Source: Dermatophagoides farinae
Lineage: Eukaryota > Arthropoda > Arachnida > Sarcoptiformes > Pyroglyphidae
NCBI RefSeq assembly: GCF_024713945.1
Contig: NC_134684.1
Span: forward strand, 226,001-290,000
DNA length: 64,000 nt
Direction: 5' to 3'
Positions 26,901 to 40,223 of this stretch are shown here, one piece after another. Both the position numbers and the translations under genes were made by a program. The notes under the pieces are model-generated. The model had not been told where the DNA came from. It saw only the letters and a list, made by a program, of their open reading frames with translations, and did not search any database. Position 1 is the first letter of the stretch, and every line of letters begins with the position of its first letter.

Positions 26901-29900
26901 TCTGTCAACTAATATAAACTAAATCCTGTTTTGTGGTTTTTGATACAAAAAGACAAAATTGTTTTCCCAAGTCTATCAATCAAAAATCACAACACTCGAC
27001 ATGTTTATTTCATTTTTTTTATAACGGAAAAACTGCAAGAAAAAATGTAAATTCAAATAAAATGAAATTGTTCACTTTGATACGATGATGATGTGCTAAC
27101 TATTTTACTGAAAGATCACGCATCATCATCATGTGATTATTTGCGACAGGTGATTTGTGCACACACACACACATTTCACTTACAATTACGTCATAATGGT
27201 GTGTGTGTGTGTGTGTGCAAGCATATGAATCAAAATGGATTAGCCAAACACAACACACACAATACAAAACATACACACCTGATCAATCGATTAGATCCGT
27301 GTAGGTGATTGAGAATTGATATGACCAAACAAATATTGTTATGGCTTCAATGAATCAAACAGAAACATAAAATTCAGCTGTCTTTTGCCATATATATCGA
27401 TCATTGATCGATTGATACAAGGTCATATATAGTAGTAGTAGTCGTTGTTTTTGATTAAAAATAGATGTTTTGTTTTGTTCACTTTTTTGGTTTAGATATA
27501 TTTTTTTAAAAAATTCATTCATTTGACGCCTACACGTGAGTCATACATACATTTTTAAAATGTGGAATCCGACCACAAAAAAAAATAATGGTCAAATACA
27601 ATTTAGACATACAATTTCACTGTGTATTTGTGATGCGGAATTGATGATCAAAAAAAAAAAAAAAAAAATTAACCAAAATTAAATGTTAAAAAACAACAAC
27701 AACCAAGCCCTTTCCATTTTGATCATCATCATATTGTTCTCAGGAATATAGTTTACTCACACACGCATTGAACATTATTATTAATAATTTAATCTTTAAA
27801 ATGTTTTTAGCCAGCAGTATGTGCTGCAAGTATTTGACACCTTAAATTTGGCAGAAAAAAAAATTCTGAGAGCATCGAACTTTATTTATGAGTGAAAAAA
27901 TGGCATGTTTTTGCGTGTGCGTGCAAAAAGGTGAAAAATTCATCAAAAAACAACAACAATTTCTATTTCTACACTTTTAATAATAATAATGATGATGGAC
28001 ATTGTGGCAAATTGAATTTGTATGTGGACAAATACGGCCATGTTTATATGATGAATGATGATTATAAAGGCAAATGTTCAACCATGTTTGGTCACACAAA
28101 ATTATCGGGTGTTTGACTCACCACCATTCATTCAACACCTCCACTGATGTCATCCATTATACATGCCAAATTGGAATAGATTTTTTTTGAAATAAGAAAA
28201 AAATCAATGACTCAAATATCAATACTCCTACGCTGAATAATTATCCTGTTATGTCGTGTGTGTATTTGTTAAGGCTGTTCACATTGTTATTGTGTAATAA
28301 TCACACACAAACATAAACACAAGCTTAACAGTGGCAGATGAAATTTAAGACGGAAAAAAATAAAATTCAACAAAAAACATTTCCACTATAAAAATCAATG
28401 ATTGGTAAATATCAAAAAAAAACACATCGGGTAATTCTATGGGGACACTTACCTTATTTGTTGCCAAAAAGTCAGTCAGTCAGAAATAACGGGGTTTTTC
28501 CAGAAATCACAAAATAAAACACAAAAAAGGGAGGTATATGTTATAAAGAAAATGGATTTTTTTCGACACGGATAACGGATGAATGAAAAAAGAAATCACA
28601 TCATCATCATCACCATCAGATTCATGTGGAAAAGTTTCAAATCTGCTTTGAAATGATCATCGTTGAACTGATGAATTGAAAAATGTATGAAATTTTTGTT
28701 GAGGACTAGATCACTTGTTTCGTTGTCGTTGACGATGAAAAAATGAATGAATAAAAGTCGACTTACGAATCGAGAATCAAAACCGATTTTTTCTCATAAG
28801 AGAGAGAGATGATTGTAAAGTCTATAGTAACAGCGAATCAAATCAAAAATAAAAGGAATCATCATAATTTAACGTAGGTAGATGCGTATGTGGTTCACAA
28901 ACCTTAATAGTTGTTGTTTGTTTGTTTGAATAAATTGTATGAATGAATCAATGAATCATTTTCTTTCTTGAATCAAGTCAATGATCAACAATGTTCTCTT
29001 ATTATATAAATATATTAAATATATATGTGGACAATAGATTTGAATGATGACTAGCAGTATGTTGTCGTTTTTTAGGGCTTGATATGATGATGATGATGAT
29101 GATATCGACAATGGCATTCTTTTTCTTCTTTGTAATGTTTTTCCAATGGTTCAATTTTCTTCTCTTTCTTTCTTCCTCATATGGAAACAATGTTTGCCGT
29201 AATCATCATCATCATCATCGTCGTTATTACCTTGAATTGATTAAAAAAAATGAATCCAATGTTGGGCACTCTTACATTGATGACGATAAGAAATGCATTT
29301 TTATTTTTATTTTTATCTTTTCTTGTTTCATGTAAACAAAATAGAACACAAATTTAAGTTTTCGGTTTCGCACTCATTGTTCTCTCTCTCTTTGATTCAT
29401 TTTGATTTGCTGCTACTACACTACATTCATAGGCCATGGTCACAATTATTACGATCGTTTACAAATTACCGTTACGTTCTGTTGGCAAAGCATATCACAT
29501 TATGACAGATGACGGATAAATTAGTGATATTTAAAATGCATTATGACTGTAAACATTAGCGTAAAGTGTAATCGATTAAATCGATGATTTCGATCATCAC
29601 CACCGAAAAAACAACTGTACATTTGATTCTCAATGCACTTATGAAAGATTTGAATTTAAAATGAAAAAAATTATTCATTCGTTTTTTTCATATCAATCAA
29701 TCAACATATCTATTCGATGTTGGAATTTTATGTAAATTTTTCGAAACTCATCCAGACTAAAAAAAATCGAATACAACAGGAAATTACAAATTCTAAAAGC
29801 GAAACTTCGAATTTTTCAACAACAAAAACAAATTACAATTTCAAAATTGCATTAATCATTCGGTTGAAAAACATTGTGACCAACGAATAATAATAAAGTG

Positions 29901-29985
29901 TTGACATTTTGGAGAATTGGCTATAGCGAAAAAAGAATCGAAATATCAATCTTCATTTTTCATTTCATCACTCATTTTTTATTCG
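23919..29985. other. 6-kb intergenic region without recognised genes
   Basis: AT-rich, with many homopolymer and CA/TG/ATC runs: poly(A) of 19 at 27650-27668, (TG)n near 27200 and CAA repeats near 25354. Short open frames are low-complexity. A slightly less AT-rich patch at 24930-25140 has open frames on both strands but no start, splice or family signal that I can defend. Confidence 0.5.
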
Positions 29986-31976
29986 ATGGATCCAAAATCT
30001 AAATCAAAATCGACGTTGAAATTTTCGTCTACGAAACAATCATCATCATCGAATGATCATTTGGAGCAAGCGGATCAAGATTATAATTCAAACAAATCGA
30101 CAAATTATAAAGATTTTATCGAACATCGATATATTTGTTCCATTTATGCTTGTTTTTCCGTACAATGTTCATTGGTTTTTCTCTCTATCCATGTAGCACA
30201 ATGGTTAAGGTAAATTTTCCATTCCAATCGATGAAAATGTTTGTTCTTTTTTCATTGTCTTTAATTGATGATCCATGTTCGATGATGATGGCGATTAACG
30301 ATGATGACAATTTGTTCTTGTTAAATTTTTCTTTTCTGGCCGAAAAAAATCTACACAATCAATGTGTGCGTGTTTGTGTTTTATTAAGCGACGAAGCAAT
30401 GCTAGAAAATTCTCTTGTCTAGTTTTCGGATGATTATCGGTGAAAAAAAAATATTTTTGTTTTTTGTTGAAAAAACCCAACAGAAAATATTGTCCATGTG
30501 TGTGTGTCTAAATGAATGTTCTAATTTTTTTTTTGTTTTTCTTTTTCTTCCTGATAATCTTTTCCTTAAAAATTTTAGCGCAGAATTTTGTCGTGAACAA
30601 TCAATCGATTTAGCAATCATATTTGGTTTAGCGACAATAGTTTTTTATATTATTCTCTGTTTTAGACCATTAAATCTTAATATTCGTAATGATAATAATA
30701 ATGCTGAAAGCAAATTTCTTTGGTTAGATGCCACTTTACAGATAATTTTCGTATGTATTATTAATATATTCGATTTATTTTCGTTTGTTTATTTATTTTT
30801 TTTTCGTTATTTGTCCACAGACACTATTGCTATGCATATGGCTGACAGTGGTAAGTTTTATCCAGATAAAAATATTCAAATTTGATGGCAGAAATATTAT
30901 CATACCAATGTTGGTGATGGTCTTCTGTTGGTGTGCATTATTATCATTGGTACGTTGTTGGTATCATTATAATCAATTTACTGTGGTGGATACATTTGGC
31001 AAGGTAAGTCTTGTTTTGTTTTGTTTTGTCTTTTGTTTGTTTTTTTTTTTTTTTTTTTGGTTAATGAATGAAAATCAAATAATTATCCAATTGCGCTAAA
31101 TTCTCTTTGTTTGCATCAAATGGGCTGTCCACAAACATTTATATAAATTATTTATTCTTGATAGTTGAATTAGGATCAGTTTCTTTTTCTGCTGATTCAA
31201 CATAATCTCAATTATCTCACTCTCGTCATGCCGATGATTCTTTTGTTTTATTTTGATAATTTCATTTTTTTTCTGCAATTCAATTATTGCACTGTATATT
31301 AATTGTTACTTAAATGATGTCCTCCAAACATTGAATTTTTTTTATCTTGAAATGGACTCATTCAAGAATCGATGATTCAACATTTAAAAGCTCCTCATCC
31401 ATTGATTGTTTTGTTTTGTCACCATCACATCATCGACAACAAAACAATAACAGCAAATCATACACACTTAATTTAATTATTTTTTTTTCTTGTCCATAAT
31501 GCACTTGGTTAGTTAGTTAGTTATGTTTTTTTTTATTGTTTACAAATAATCATTCATCATTAATTCATTTACTCAAAGTTTTTTAGCCTACATTCAAACA
31601 ATATGGCCAATGGTTTACGACAAGTATTTTTTATCGAAATGTTAATTGCCTCATCAATGATGTTTTTACAAGAAAATGTTCATGGATGTCTAGCCATACA
31701 GTTTGCATTTCATTTGGCATTCTTTTTGATTCTTGTATGTTTTTTTTATTCGAATTTTTAATCTCTATATTTCTTCCAGTTTATAATGATTTATTTTGTT
31801 TTGTTAAAACACAGTATTTATCATATGGAACTCGATTATTTTTATCGTCATCTAAATCACATAATTATGGCCGTTATCATGTGAATAAAATTCTTATCGG
31901 TTTATCATGGATCTATACATATCCATTTCGATATTTTTGCCATTTATTATGGTCCAAAATTAAGGCACGAAAATAA
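29986..31976 (+). CDS. Multi-pass membrane protein, family not recognised
   Basis: Five exons: 29986-30209, 30579-30750, 30821-31003, 31579-31734 and 31815-31976. After a phase-2 first intron all later junctions are phase 0, and the exon lengths close exactly; 298 residues. Residues 1-49 are polar and Ser/Lys-rich (MDPKSKSKSTLKFSS). Hydrophobic helices lie at about 50-73, 83-104, 122-145, 157-177, 205-223 and 228-248, with a possible seventh at 270-290. Charged or aromatic loops include FKFDGRN and WYHYNQFTVVDTF. The exon 4 acceptor at 31578 was chosen over a closer AG because only it preserves the frame with hydrophobic segments (MANGLRQVFFIEML) and joins exon 5 in phase. AATAAA follows 62 bases after the stop. 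I cannot name the family or function. Confidence 0.65.
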
Positions 31977-32037
31977 TGATGACACACAGCGCACGACGAC
32001 CATTGGTCCAGTTGGTTAGATTTTATTTTTATATTCA

Positions 32038-32043
32038 AATAAA
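32038..32043 (+). promoter_or_regulatory. Poly(A) signal of the multi-pass membrane gene
   Basis: AATAAA 62 bases after the stop at 31976. Confidence 0.55.
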
Positions 32044-34172
32044 CTATACCGACCACCACCAACCACGATATTTTGAATTTAATTTCCAACAATTTAATTA
32101 TATACAGTAATCATAACATATTGTTCAAATGGTTTGCTAACAACGAATACAATGTTGTCAACTGCTTGATGATGATGAAGATGGTACTAAAAACTTTGTG
32201 TGTGTGAATGGCCATTTATTACTGCTGAAATTTAAGCTGAGAATTAAATTTGGTTTAAAACATTATATCCACACCACCACCACCACCCATCCAGTAGCTA
32301 TTCATTGTGTGTGTGTGTTTTCCCTTTGGTTTCCAAACAAAAAAAACCTTAATTCATCTTACATTACTCTCGTTCTCATTCTTCTCTATTAGATTTACAT
32401 TCAATCATTATATTTCGACTTTGTCTTGCCCTCAGATTTTTTCTTTTTTCCCTCGTTTATATAATATTATGGAATTTCTGGCTGATTAGAGTTTCTTCTT
32501 TTCATTTCATCGCTGTGCATTGTCTGACGGAATCAATGTTTGAACCCGAAATTCTCTCTGGGCGTGTGTGTATGTTTTTCTATTCTCTTTTCTCGATCAT
32601 CATCATCATCATCATCAAGAATTGATGGGATACAACGCTATGCCATAAGGCATCTTGTTTCTCTGTGCTAACGATCACATAATGACCATCCGAAAATTGT
32701 GTTTGACTTTTTAACTCTTTTTTTCTGCTTGCTTGCTTGATTTCATGTTTCTATGCGTGTGTTTTTGTATGTGGAGATCATGCAACTTTTATTATTCATT
32801 GTAAAAACGAAAATCAAAAAAAATGTAATTCAAAGCTGGTTTTGAGCTAATGACTCACTGCGATGATGGTACGATTTTTTCAATTCTTTTCAAATAAACT
32901 GTGTGTGTGTGTTCTCCTTTTTTTTTCATCCGAGCTGAAATTATCATTATCATTAAAAATAATTTCATTTGATTTTCATACGATCAAAAAAATGAATATG
33001 ATTTGTGTGTCCGTGTGCATATGAATACAATGAAATTTTTATTTAAGAAAATTATACAAAGTTTTTTTGCTCTAAACCAAATCGTCGTTGTCTTGGTTAA
33101 TTTCACTTCATAATTGCTGATGATCAAACACACACGCCTATATAAAAGTAAATTTTACCATCAACTACGCCCACTAATCATATTGGTTACAATGAAAATG
33201 AATGTAACACTGAAAAAAAAAAATTTTATTTAGTCAAAATGATAATTGTCAAAAAACGACGACAACAACTATAAACAAACACACACATGTGCACATTCAA
33301 AAAACATTCTCTTATTGGATTAACATGAACATGTCAGAGGCAATGCGACTTTTTTTGTCATATGTTTTTTTTGTGGTACCGTTAATCACACAGAAAATTT
33401 TTTTTTTACACAAAATCCACCCACAATCTTAAAATGTAAATGACAGCGAAACGATGTTTTTTGGTTTCTGCCCATTCTGTTTGGTTTTTTTTAATTGATT
33501 CTGACGTTTTATTAGAATCATTATTTGTGAAAGTGACTGTTGTTTTTTTTTACATTGTTGCAATTGCTTCATTAAGACTTATTTTTACAATTTGACAAGT
33601 AGTGGATCTTTACAGAAAAAGAATCTATTTTCTTTGGTTTCCAAATAAAATCGACCTTGAACAAAACATGGTTCTTTCAGGAGGAAATCCGCAATTGAAT
33701 TTTTTCTTGTTTTAACCATTCAACCGATCGATCGATTGATTAATTCAATTGAATTGAATTTTTTTTTTCTTGTTTTTTATTTCATTTTCGGTTTAGGATG
33801 GTATAGGACAACACCCTGTACTGTTTTTTTTTTGTTTTTCTTCAATCAAATTAATTGAATGAATCACGACGAAACGAATAAACGTTGTCGATTGATTTTG
33901 ACTGCTGTTGAGAAGTCAGTATAGAGAGACGCCCGATACATCAATATACGATTGGAAAAAATCATATCATCACTGATAATTCTGTGATGATGTGGTGGTG
34001 GACTGTAACGAATCGATTATCTTCAACTTTTTTTTGATTATTCCATTTTGTTGATCAGGACATTGTTTCTATCTCTGTGTTTATAGAGAGAGAGATACAG
34101 AGAGATTTCCAATTTTCTCTTGAATTTTTTTTGCTAAAACTGAAAAAGTCAGAATTCATTCATACAATTGGT

Positions 34173-34199
34173 CCAACCAACCAACCAACCAACCAACCA
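34173..34199. repeat. (CCAA)n tetranucleotide repeat
   Basis: Nearly seven copies of CCAA in tandem. Confidence 0.9.
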
Positions 34200-34764
34200 G
34201 CCAGGCATAACCTAAACATGATTCGATTTGTTCAATTTAGTGTTTTGAATGAAGTTTTTTTTCATATCTTTATTATCATTTCTGCCATATAAAAATAGTG
34301 ATCATTCTATTGTCGTTTCTGTGTGTGTTTCAGAATAACCAAATTCTCTTTTTCTCTCTGTTGTGATGGTTCATTCAACCGAACCATTTTCATAATAATC
34401 GTCCCTGTGTGTATGTGTGTGTGTTTGGGTGCCATAACGCCATGACGCCATATCATTTTTTTTTTTTGATTGTTATTGTGGTAAGTTGGTATGGTGGTTG
34501 GTTCATATTTTTTTTGGTATGAAATCTAATAATTTTGAGCCTTGAGAATCTTCCAATCCACCAGGGTACGACAGAGAGAGAGAGAGAGATCGGGGATATT
34601 TCATTTTTTACTTTTGTTATAATAAAATGATATTGGATTTTCCAAACAAAACAAAAAATCTGTGACCTAAAACCTCGGCCTCTGCACAATTTTTTATTCT
34701 TTCCTTCTCATCAACCACCACGATCAACGGAAATAAATTGAGTGCAAACAAACGATTGGTTTTT

Positions 34765-34770
34765 TTTATT
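34765..34770 (-). promoter_or_regulatory. Poly(A) signal of the CLIC-like gene
   Basis: AATAAA on the minus strand 27 bases after the stop codon. Confidence 0.55.
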
Positions 34771-34796
34771 AATAAAAATTCTGTTACAGTGTCATA

Positions 34797-35750
34797 TCAT
34801 AGCTTGGTCACTTGATTTTCATACACTGGACAATCAAAACTATATGTAGGCGAGGAACGAATTAATTGCATTAATTTCATTCGAAACTGTCGCTGAGACG
34901 AATTATTCATTTTCAATAACCAATGGATTTGGATTTCTTGATCACTTGGACACCATCGACGAAATATATTCCATTCATATGTTTCGTTAAGATATTGCCA
35001 CAAACACCGTAAACCGTTTGGTATTTCGATGCCATCCATTTGTTTCAATATCACACGTATCTGATGTAAACGTGGCATCATATGACAATCAATCATCGTC
35101 GGTTGTTCATCGGTCATGGCATATCTAGTGCCAAACAGTGTTAAAACGCGATTCAATTCACCTAAACCATTAATTAGTTGTTGACGAATCGCTGCTAAAT
35201 CATTCAACATAAATCGTGATGGTGATCTTGTTTGTTGTTGTATGTAATGATAAAATCTTCGATTAACCATATGTATTACGGTGATTAACTTCCAATTCAG
35301 TTGATGTTGATTATCATTGCAATGATTATCGAATGAAAAATTAAATTCAAATGTTTTGGTCGGATATTTTCGTTCAATGTAATCAACAATATCCATACGA
35401 TATTCTAAAATCTGATGACCATTGTTTGGATCAATCAGTACCGGTAATTGATGTATCATTCTATAGCATAATTCTTCTGGTAACATTTTATTTGCATTAC
35501 AAAGTTTTACATCAAACGGTAATTGTTTCAACGATAAAAGCATTAATATTTCTATTGAAATTGGACAGGCACATAATAATGATGGTTTTAAAGGTTGTTC
35601 ATAGTTTTGTTGTTGTAATTCATTATTATTCAAATCAATAATTGTTGCTAATGACTCGCATGATACAAATGGTGTTGTTTGCTGTAGATTAAAGCCACCG
35701 CGTAATAATGAATAACTTTGTTTTACATAGATTATCAATGGTTTCATCAT
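34797..35750 (-). CDS. Divergent chloride intracellular channel (CLIC) family protein, GST fold
   Basis: Single uninterrupted 317-residue frame from ATG 35750. CLIC proteins are soluble omega-class GST-fold proteins that can associate with membranes. The active-site-like CPFS motif of CLICs appears as CPIS at 62-65 (CACPIS), followed by a thioredoxin-like stretch with the cis-Pro context HQLPVLID. The C-terminal all-helical domain is the best match. DCHMMPRLHQIRVI at 221-234 corresponds to the ADCNLLPKLHVVKI block, and GLRCLWQYLNETYEWNIF to the GLWRYL motif. WCPSDQEI corresponds to CPADSEI. Compared with typical CLICs (about 240-260) it has about 35 extra N-terminal residues and a longer C-terminal tail. 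It is intronless while the other large genes here are split, so an old retrocopy is possible. Both starts at 35750 and 35747 give nearly the same protein. Confidence 0.8.
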   Translation of the reverse strand: MMKPLIIYVKQSYSLLRGGFNLQQTTPFVSCESLATIIDLNNNELQQQNYEQPLKPSLLCACPISIEILMLLSLKQLPFDVKLCNANKMLPEELCYRMIHQLPVLIDPNNGHQILEYRMDIVDYIERKYPTKTFEFNFSFDNHCNDNQHQLNWKLITVIHMVNRRFYHYIQQQTRSPSRFMLNDLAAIRQQLINGLGELNRVLTLFGTRYAMTDEQPTMIDCHMMPRLHQIRVILKQMDGIEIPNGLRCLWQYLNETYEWNIFRRWCPSDQEIQIHWLLKMNNSSQRQFRMKLMQLIRSSPTYSFDCPVYENQVTKL

Positions 35751-37085
35751 TATGTGGTCATCACAATTGTTTTGTCATTCATTCATTCATTTCTTTTATT
35801 GAAACACAAACCATTTTCACCAAAAGTTTTGAAATGATCGAATAAAACACCAACAACTTCCATACAATCGCACTCACACACACACCAAGCAAGGCCAAAA
35901 AAAAACTGATTTGATGACTTGCATTTTTTTCTTTCCATTTTTAATCCTGTCACATCTTTTTTTTTTTTTTTTGTTTTTTCTTGATTTGATGTAATATTTA
36001 TTGTTGTTACTATCGAAATAAAATCTTTTTGATCAATTGATGAGAAAGAAAAAGAATGACAAAGTGGCTCAAAGCTCAAGTTACATTCATTTTCGTCATC
36101 ATCATTCATGGCCTTGATTTTTTGTGTTTGTTGTTTTTCTAATGAAAAATGATTTTTATACAATGATGGTGAGGAATAATTCTATATACCTAAAGGGTAT
36201 ATTATTTGTTGAAAATAAAAACAAAATCCTTTCATTCGAATATTTCTGAGAATTCTTAGAAAAAATTTTCATTTCATCAATTCAATAAAAACCATGATGA
36301 TGTCAAAGTTATACATTTTTTCTATTTTATCATGATTACATTTTATAATTTGATTTATATTTATCTTTAAAATATTCCATTCATTTCATGATTTCAAAAT
36401 TCCATGGACAAATTTTTCCGGTTTTGCGTTGTAAATCTAACACATCATCATGTTTGTGTCTAAGCAAACATGATTTGAATGAATTTTTACAACAGAAAAA
36501 AAATTTGGAAAATCAAATCAAATTTCAAATACACCGGTTTTTGTTGTCTTTTCTCTTAGCATCACATTGGATGGAATGACATATTCTTTTTCTCTCTCTC
36601 TATGGTTGATATCAAATTGGTCATTCATATCCGTTTTTTATAGATATTTTTTTGTGAGGGGATGTAAAAGTGCAAAATTCGTGTATATAGATTATCAACG
36701 TCATCAATTTGTTATTGATGCAATGTGGTGGTCAACAAACAAACAAATGAATGAAAGAGCTCAATATGTGTTTGACAGATCAATTTCCGCTTCGTATAAA
36801 TATACATTCAATTCACATTACAATAGAATTTGAGTTTTTTTTTTCTCTAAAAATTCCTTCATTCTCTCACCACACCACACACAAGGGTGTCATGGTGTGG
36901 TAGTTTATTTCCATTCGATTTGGGTTTCCGATTGTTTATTATACACTGACGAATTTTGTTGTGTTTTGTTCCGGATAATTTTTTTTCCAATGATGATGAT
37001 AATGATGATTCTGGTTTGTAAAAATTATGAATACATTGATGATGACAAAAAAAATGAACAAGCCAATTCCAAAAAGAAATATGTC

Positions 37086-37116
<31 letters not shown>

Positions 37117-40100
37117 ACGGGAATTACAATCGGAATACTACAATGTTGTCATAAATCATTCTTTTTCTCATTTTTCTCACCATTCATTCATTCATATCAA
37201 TCTAACATTTGCTTGTTTTGGCCATTTCATTTCATCATTTCACATATCTGATTCGATTCATTATTTTTTATTTATTTTTTGTTTTGTTTTGCCAAAGAAA
37301 AGAATTATCATTTGTTCGGGTATGCTTTTTTCACACTATCGTGTTTTTTTTTGTTCTTTTCCGCTTTATGTATGTTTTGGGCTATATTATCAAATGACAT
37401 ATGATGATGATGATTATGATGGGAATTGATGGAAATCTCAAAACTGATTTTTCGATGTTGATGATTATTGGATGATGATGATGATGACTATGATGTAAAA
37501 AAGATATGAATAAATTTCTCTTGAGAATGGATTTCCAAAACCCAAAAAAAATTCAAAATCCAATTCATTGAAGAGAATAAAAAATCAATCAACAGAGGAA
37601 TTTTCCTGGAATGAATGATGCTGTGCCAAATTGATTGAAAATTTTTTTTGTTTTACATCATTTCTATTATGTGGCCATTGGAGATTTGATTTTTTCGTTT
37701 TCTGTGTTTGATTTGCAAATTCTCATCATAAATGACGTAATCATTATCGTATCACATTATAATCGAATCTAAAAAAATAAACATTTGAATTGAAAAAAAA
37801 ACAAAATTATCCACCCTTATCGATCAATCTTTTTATCCATCTGATGATGGAATTTTCTCATCACCAACAGTTCACAATGTCTAATTGAGACGCGCACGCA
37901 TCTATATGGATAATGTATTTGTGTGTTTGTTTGATTTCCCTGTTGAATAATAATAATGATGATGATGATGATGTGTTGATAATTATCATCCACGGTCTTT
38001 TTAAAAAACAATCTTTCATTTGTTTATTTATTTTGTTTCAATAAAAATCTAAGAAATCGGGCATTTTTTTTCCATTTGGCGGTGATTTCAAATTAAATTC
38101 ATAATTTGTGTTTGTTTATGATCACAACGACGACAACCCAATCTGCCATTTTGTTATAATACCCATGAGAAACAAAAATAATGTTTTTTTTTTGGCAACC
38201 AACAAAAAAAAAGCTAATGATTTTTACCGGAAAAAATAGAAAATGGTCATTTATTCATATTCATCTTCATCACATTATAGTATTTGTTTGTTGGTTGTCC
38301 AACAAAAAAATGAAAAACGCCAAATTAACCACAACTATTCTTTATATCAATTCATTGCACAAATTATATTATATAATGATTATTGTCAATCTGACTGGAA
38401 TATTTGTTTGTATGTGTTTGTTTTGTTTATATGGGTTTTTTTCGGGATAATTTGTGCGTATGTTTGTGTTTCCTTTATTACCATCATCATCGTTGTGTCA
38501 TCGGTCACTTTCTTGTTACATGTTTTATCATGATTTTTTCATTTACTTCATTCATTGCTTCAATATGTATCTCATATATTTATATAGATAGATAGCGTTC
38601 AATCATACATACCACTACTACTTCCATGAATTTGATCAGAGCAGAAATAAATGACTATAACTGATTCTGACTATCCAAAAAGAGAGAAAGAATCACTGCT
38701 TTTCGGATTCCGGTATTCCAACAATCCACAGCAGAGACGAACCAAGCAACGGACAAAAAAAAATTCAAAAGCACTCAAGATTCAAGCCGCCACGATTCAG
38801 ATCAAAAAAGATTCACTACATCCAGAAAAAACAAAATTTTCATTCCTCAGTCTCAGTTTTTTTTTAGTTTCAGTGAATTTTTCCATTATCATCAGCATCT
38901 GTTTCAGAAACCGATTCAGGTTTTACAACGACGACGAAGACGACAAATTCTAATATGTAACCCAAATAGTTTTGTTGTGATCTGAAAATAAATCGTTTTT
39001 TGCCGACCGAATTTTACCATTTCAACCCAACGAACAACAACAACAAACGATCAATCGATCGACAACGATCAGGTTTCACTATCGTATTTTCGTTTGCTTT
39101 ATTCAGTTTTAGAATTATATTCAGAGCGAAAAAAAAATTAAAATTTATGAGTTTTGCTTGTTTGTTTCGCTTGTTTGTTTGTTATTCGAATGACATGATC
39201 TTGTTATATCGTAACGATTAAAATCGATGTGAACGTCATCATCATCATCATCGATATTTACTGTCATCATCATCATTTTGAACAAACTGGCTTTCTCTCT
39301 CGCACCATTGAAGAAATCAAATGTATGTTGTTGTATTTAAATATTTGATCAAAAAAAAACGATAGTCATGTCGATCATATCATATGACATTGATAAAATA
39401 AACAAAATCAAACGAAACAATCGAATATTAAAACTAAATTCTTAAACTTCACTTAGGAAATGATTCTTGATGACCAAATAAACGAATGAATTTGAATTTC
39501 TTTTTTCTTTTTCTATTGTTCAATACAAATTTATACAGCTGAGAAAATAAAAATCTCATCGAACAATTCTAACTCATCCTCATCATCATCATCGATTGAT
39601 ACATCTTTATTTACATTGTATATGATTGAACAATGATGATTGATTGATTTGTATGATTGATCGATTCATGATCGATGACGACCACGTCATATACAAAGTC
39701 GTTGTCGCCATATATTTGATGGTCTTTATATGAAAAATGTCACTGTTTGATTTTTTTTGTTGTAACAACAAAGAAAAGAATATCGTCATCATCATGATCA
39801 TCATTATCGTGATGAATATTTAATGTACCATTATCACATCAAAAAATCGATTATTAAACACTTGTTGTTGTTGATTTGTGTCAATAACAACAACAACAAC
39901 AATTTTTTTTCACCATCATCATCATTATCATTCGATAAAAAAAACTATTATTTCCTTCTTATTGTTGAAGCCATTCAATCGAAAAATTTAAATTTTTTTT
40001 TCGCACTCTGCTTCTTGCTGATTCTGACGATAAAGGATCCACTTCCGGTTTTTTCTTTTGTGTGAATGTATGTGTGATTTTGATCCAGAATAAAAAAAAT

Positions 40101-40223
40101 TTGATCACTTATTTTCAATGTGCTGTCATTGTTTGTGAAAAAAAATCATAATCGATATCGACATTTGAAATTTTTTTCTATTGAAATGATGATGATGAAA
40201 ATAATAATAATGAAATGTAAATA
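35751..40223. other. Intergenic region and probable 5' flank of the long-intron gene
   Basis: 4.5 kb with no recognised coding exon. AT-rich with TG runs near 37096 and ATC/GAT runs near 37480 and 37950. The segment 38640-39230 is less repetitive and A/C-rich, with CAG- and GACGACGA-type tracts. It looks like a 5' UTR exon or promoter-proximal sequence of the downstream plus-strand gene, but this is only an impression. Confidence 0.4.
38640..39230 (+). promoter_or_regulatory. Candidate 5' UTR / promoter-proximal segment
   Basis: Composition differs from the surrounding AT-rich simple sequence: it is purine/AC-rich with few homopolymers, and has several TCAGT initiator-like motifs near 38845-38875 followed by GACGACGA-type repeats. 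It lies 1-1.6 kb upstream of the first candidate exon of the long-intron gene. A 100-codon frame from 38651 is present but has no protein-like features. Function is inferred only. Confidence 0.22.

Larger units (their letters stand above)
31977..34796. other. Intergenic region between two convergent genes
   Basis: 2.8 kb between the multi-pass membrane gene (+) and CLIC (-). Simple sequence only: CCA triplets near 32270, (ATC)n near 32600, a CCAA tetranucleotide run at 34173-34199 and GA repeats near 34573. No coding sequence recognised. Confidence 0.55.

Noticed and set aside
30843-30892. Possible 41-base intron (GTAAGT...GGCAG) in exon 3 of the multi-pass membrane gene
   Set aside because: Too short, and removing it brings an early stop; reading through keeps the frame and the next helix.
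35783-36163. 126-codon minus-strand frame just upstream of the CLIC-like gene
   Set aside because: Different frame from CLIC, Lys-rich low-complexity, no splice pair joins it in phase with good sites. More likely 5' flank.
38651-38953. 100-codon plus-strand frame starting with ATG
   Set aside because: Protein is not domain-like and turns into Phe/Ser composition; kept only as possible 5' UTR sequence.
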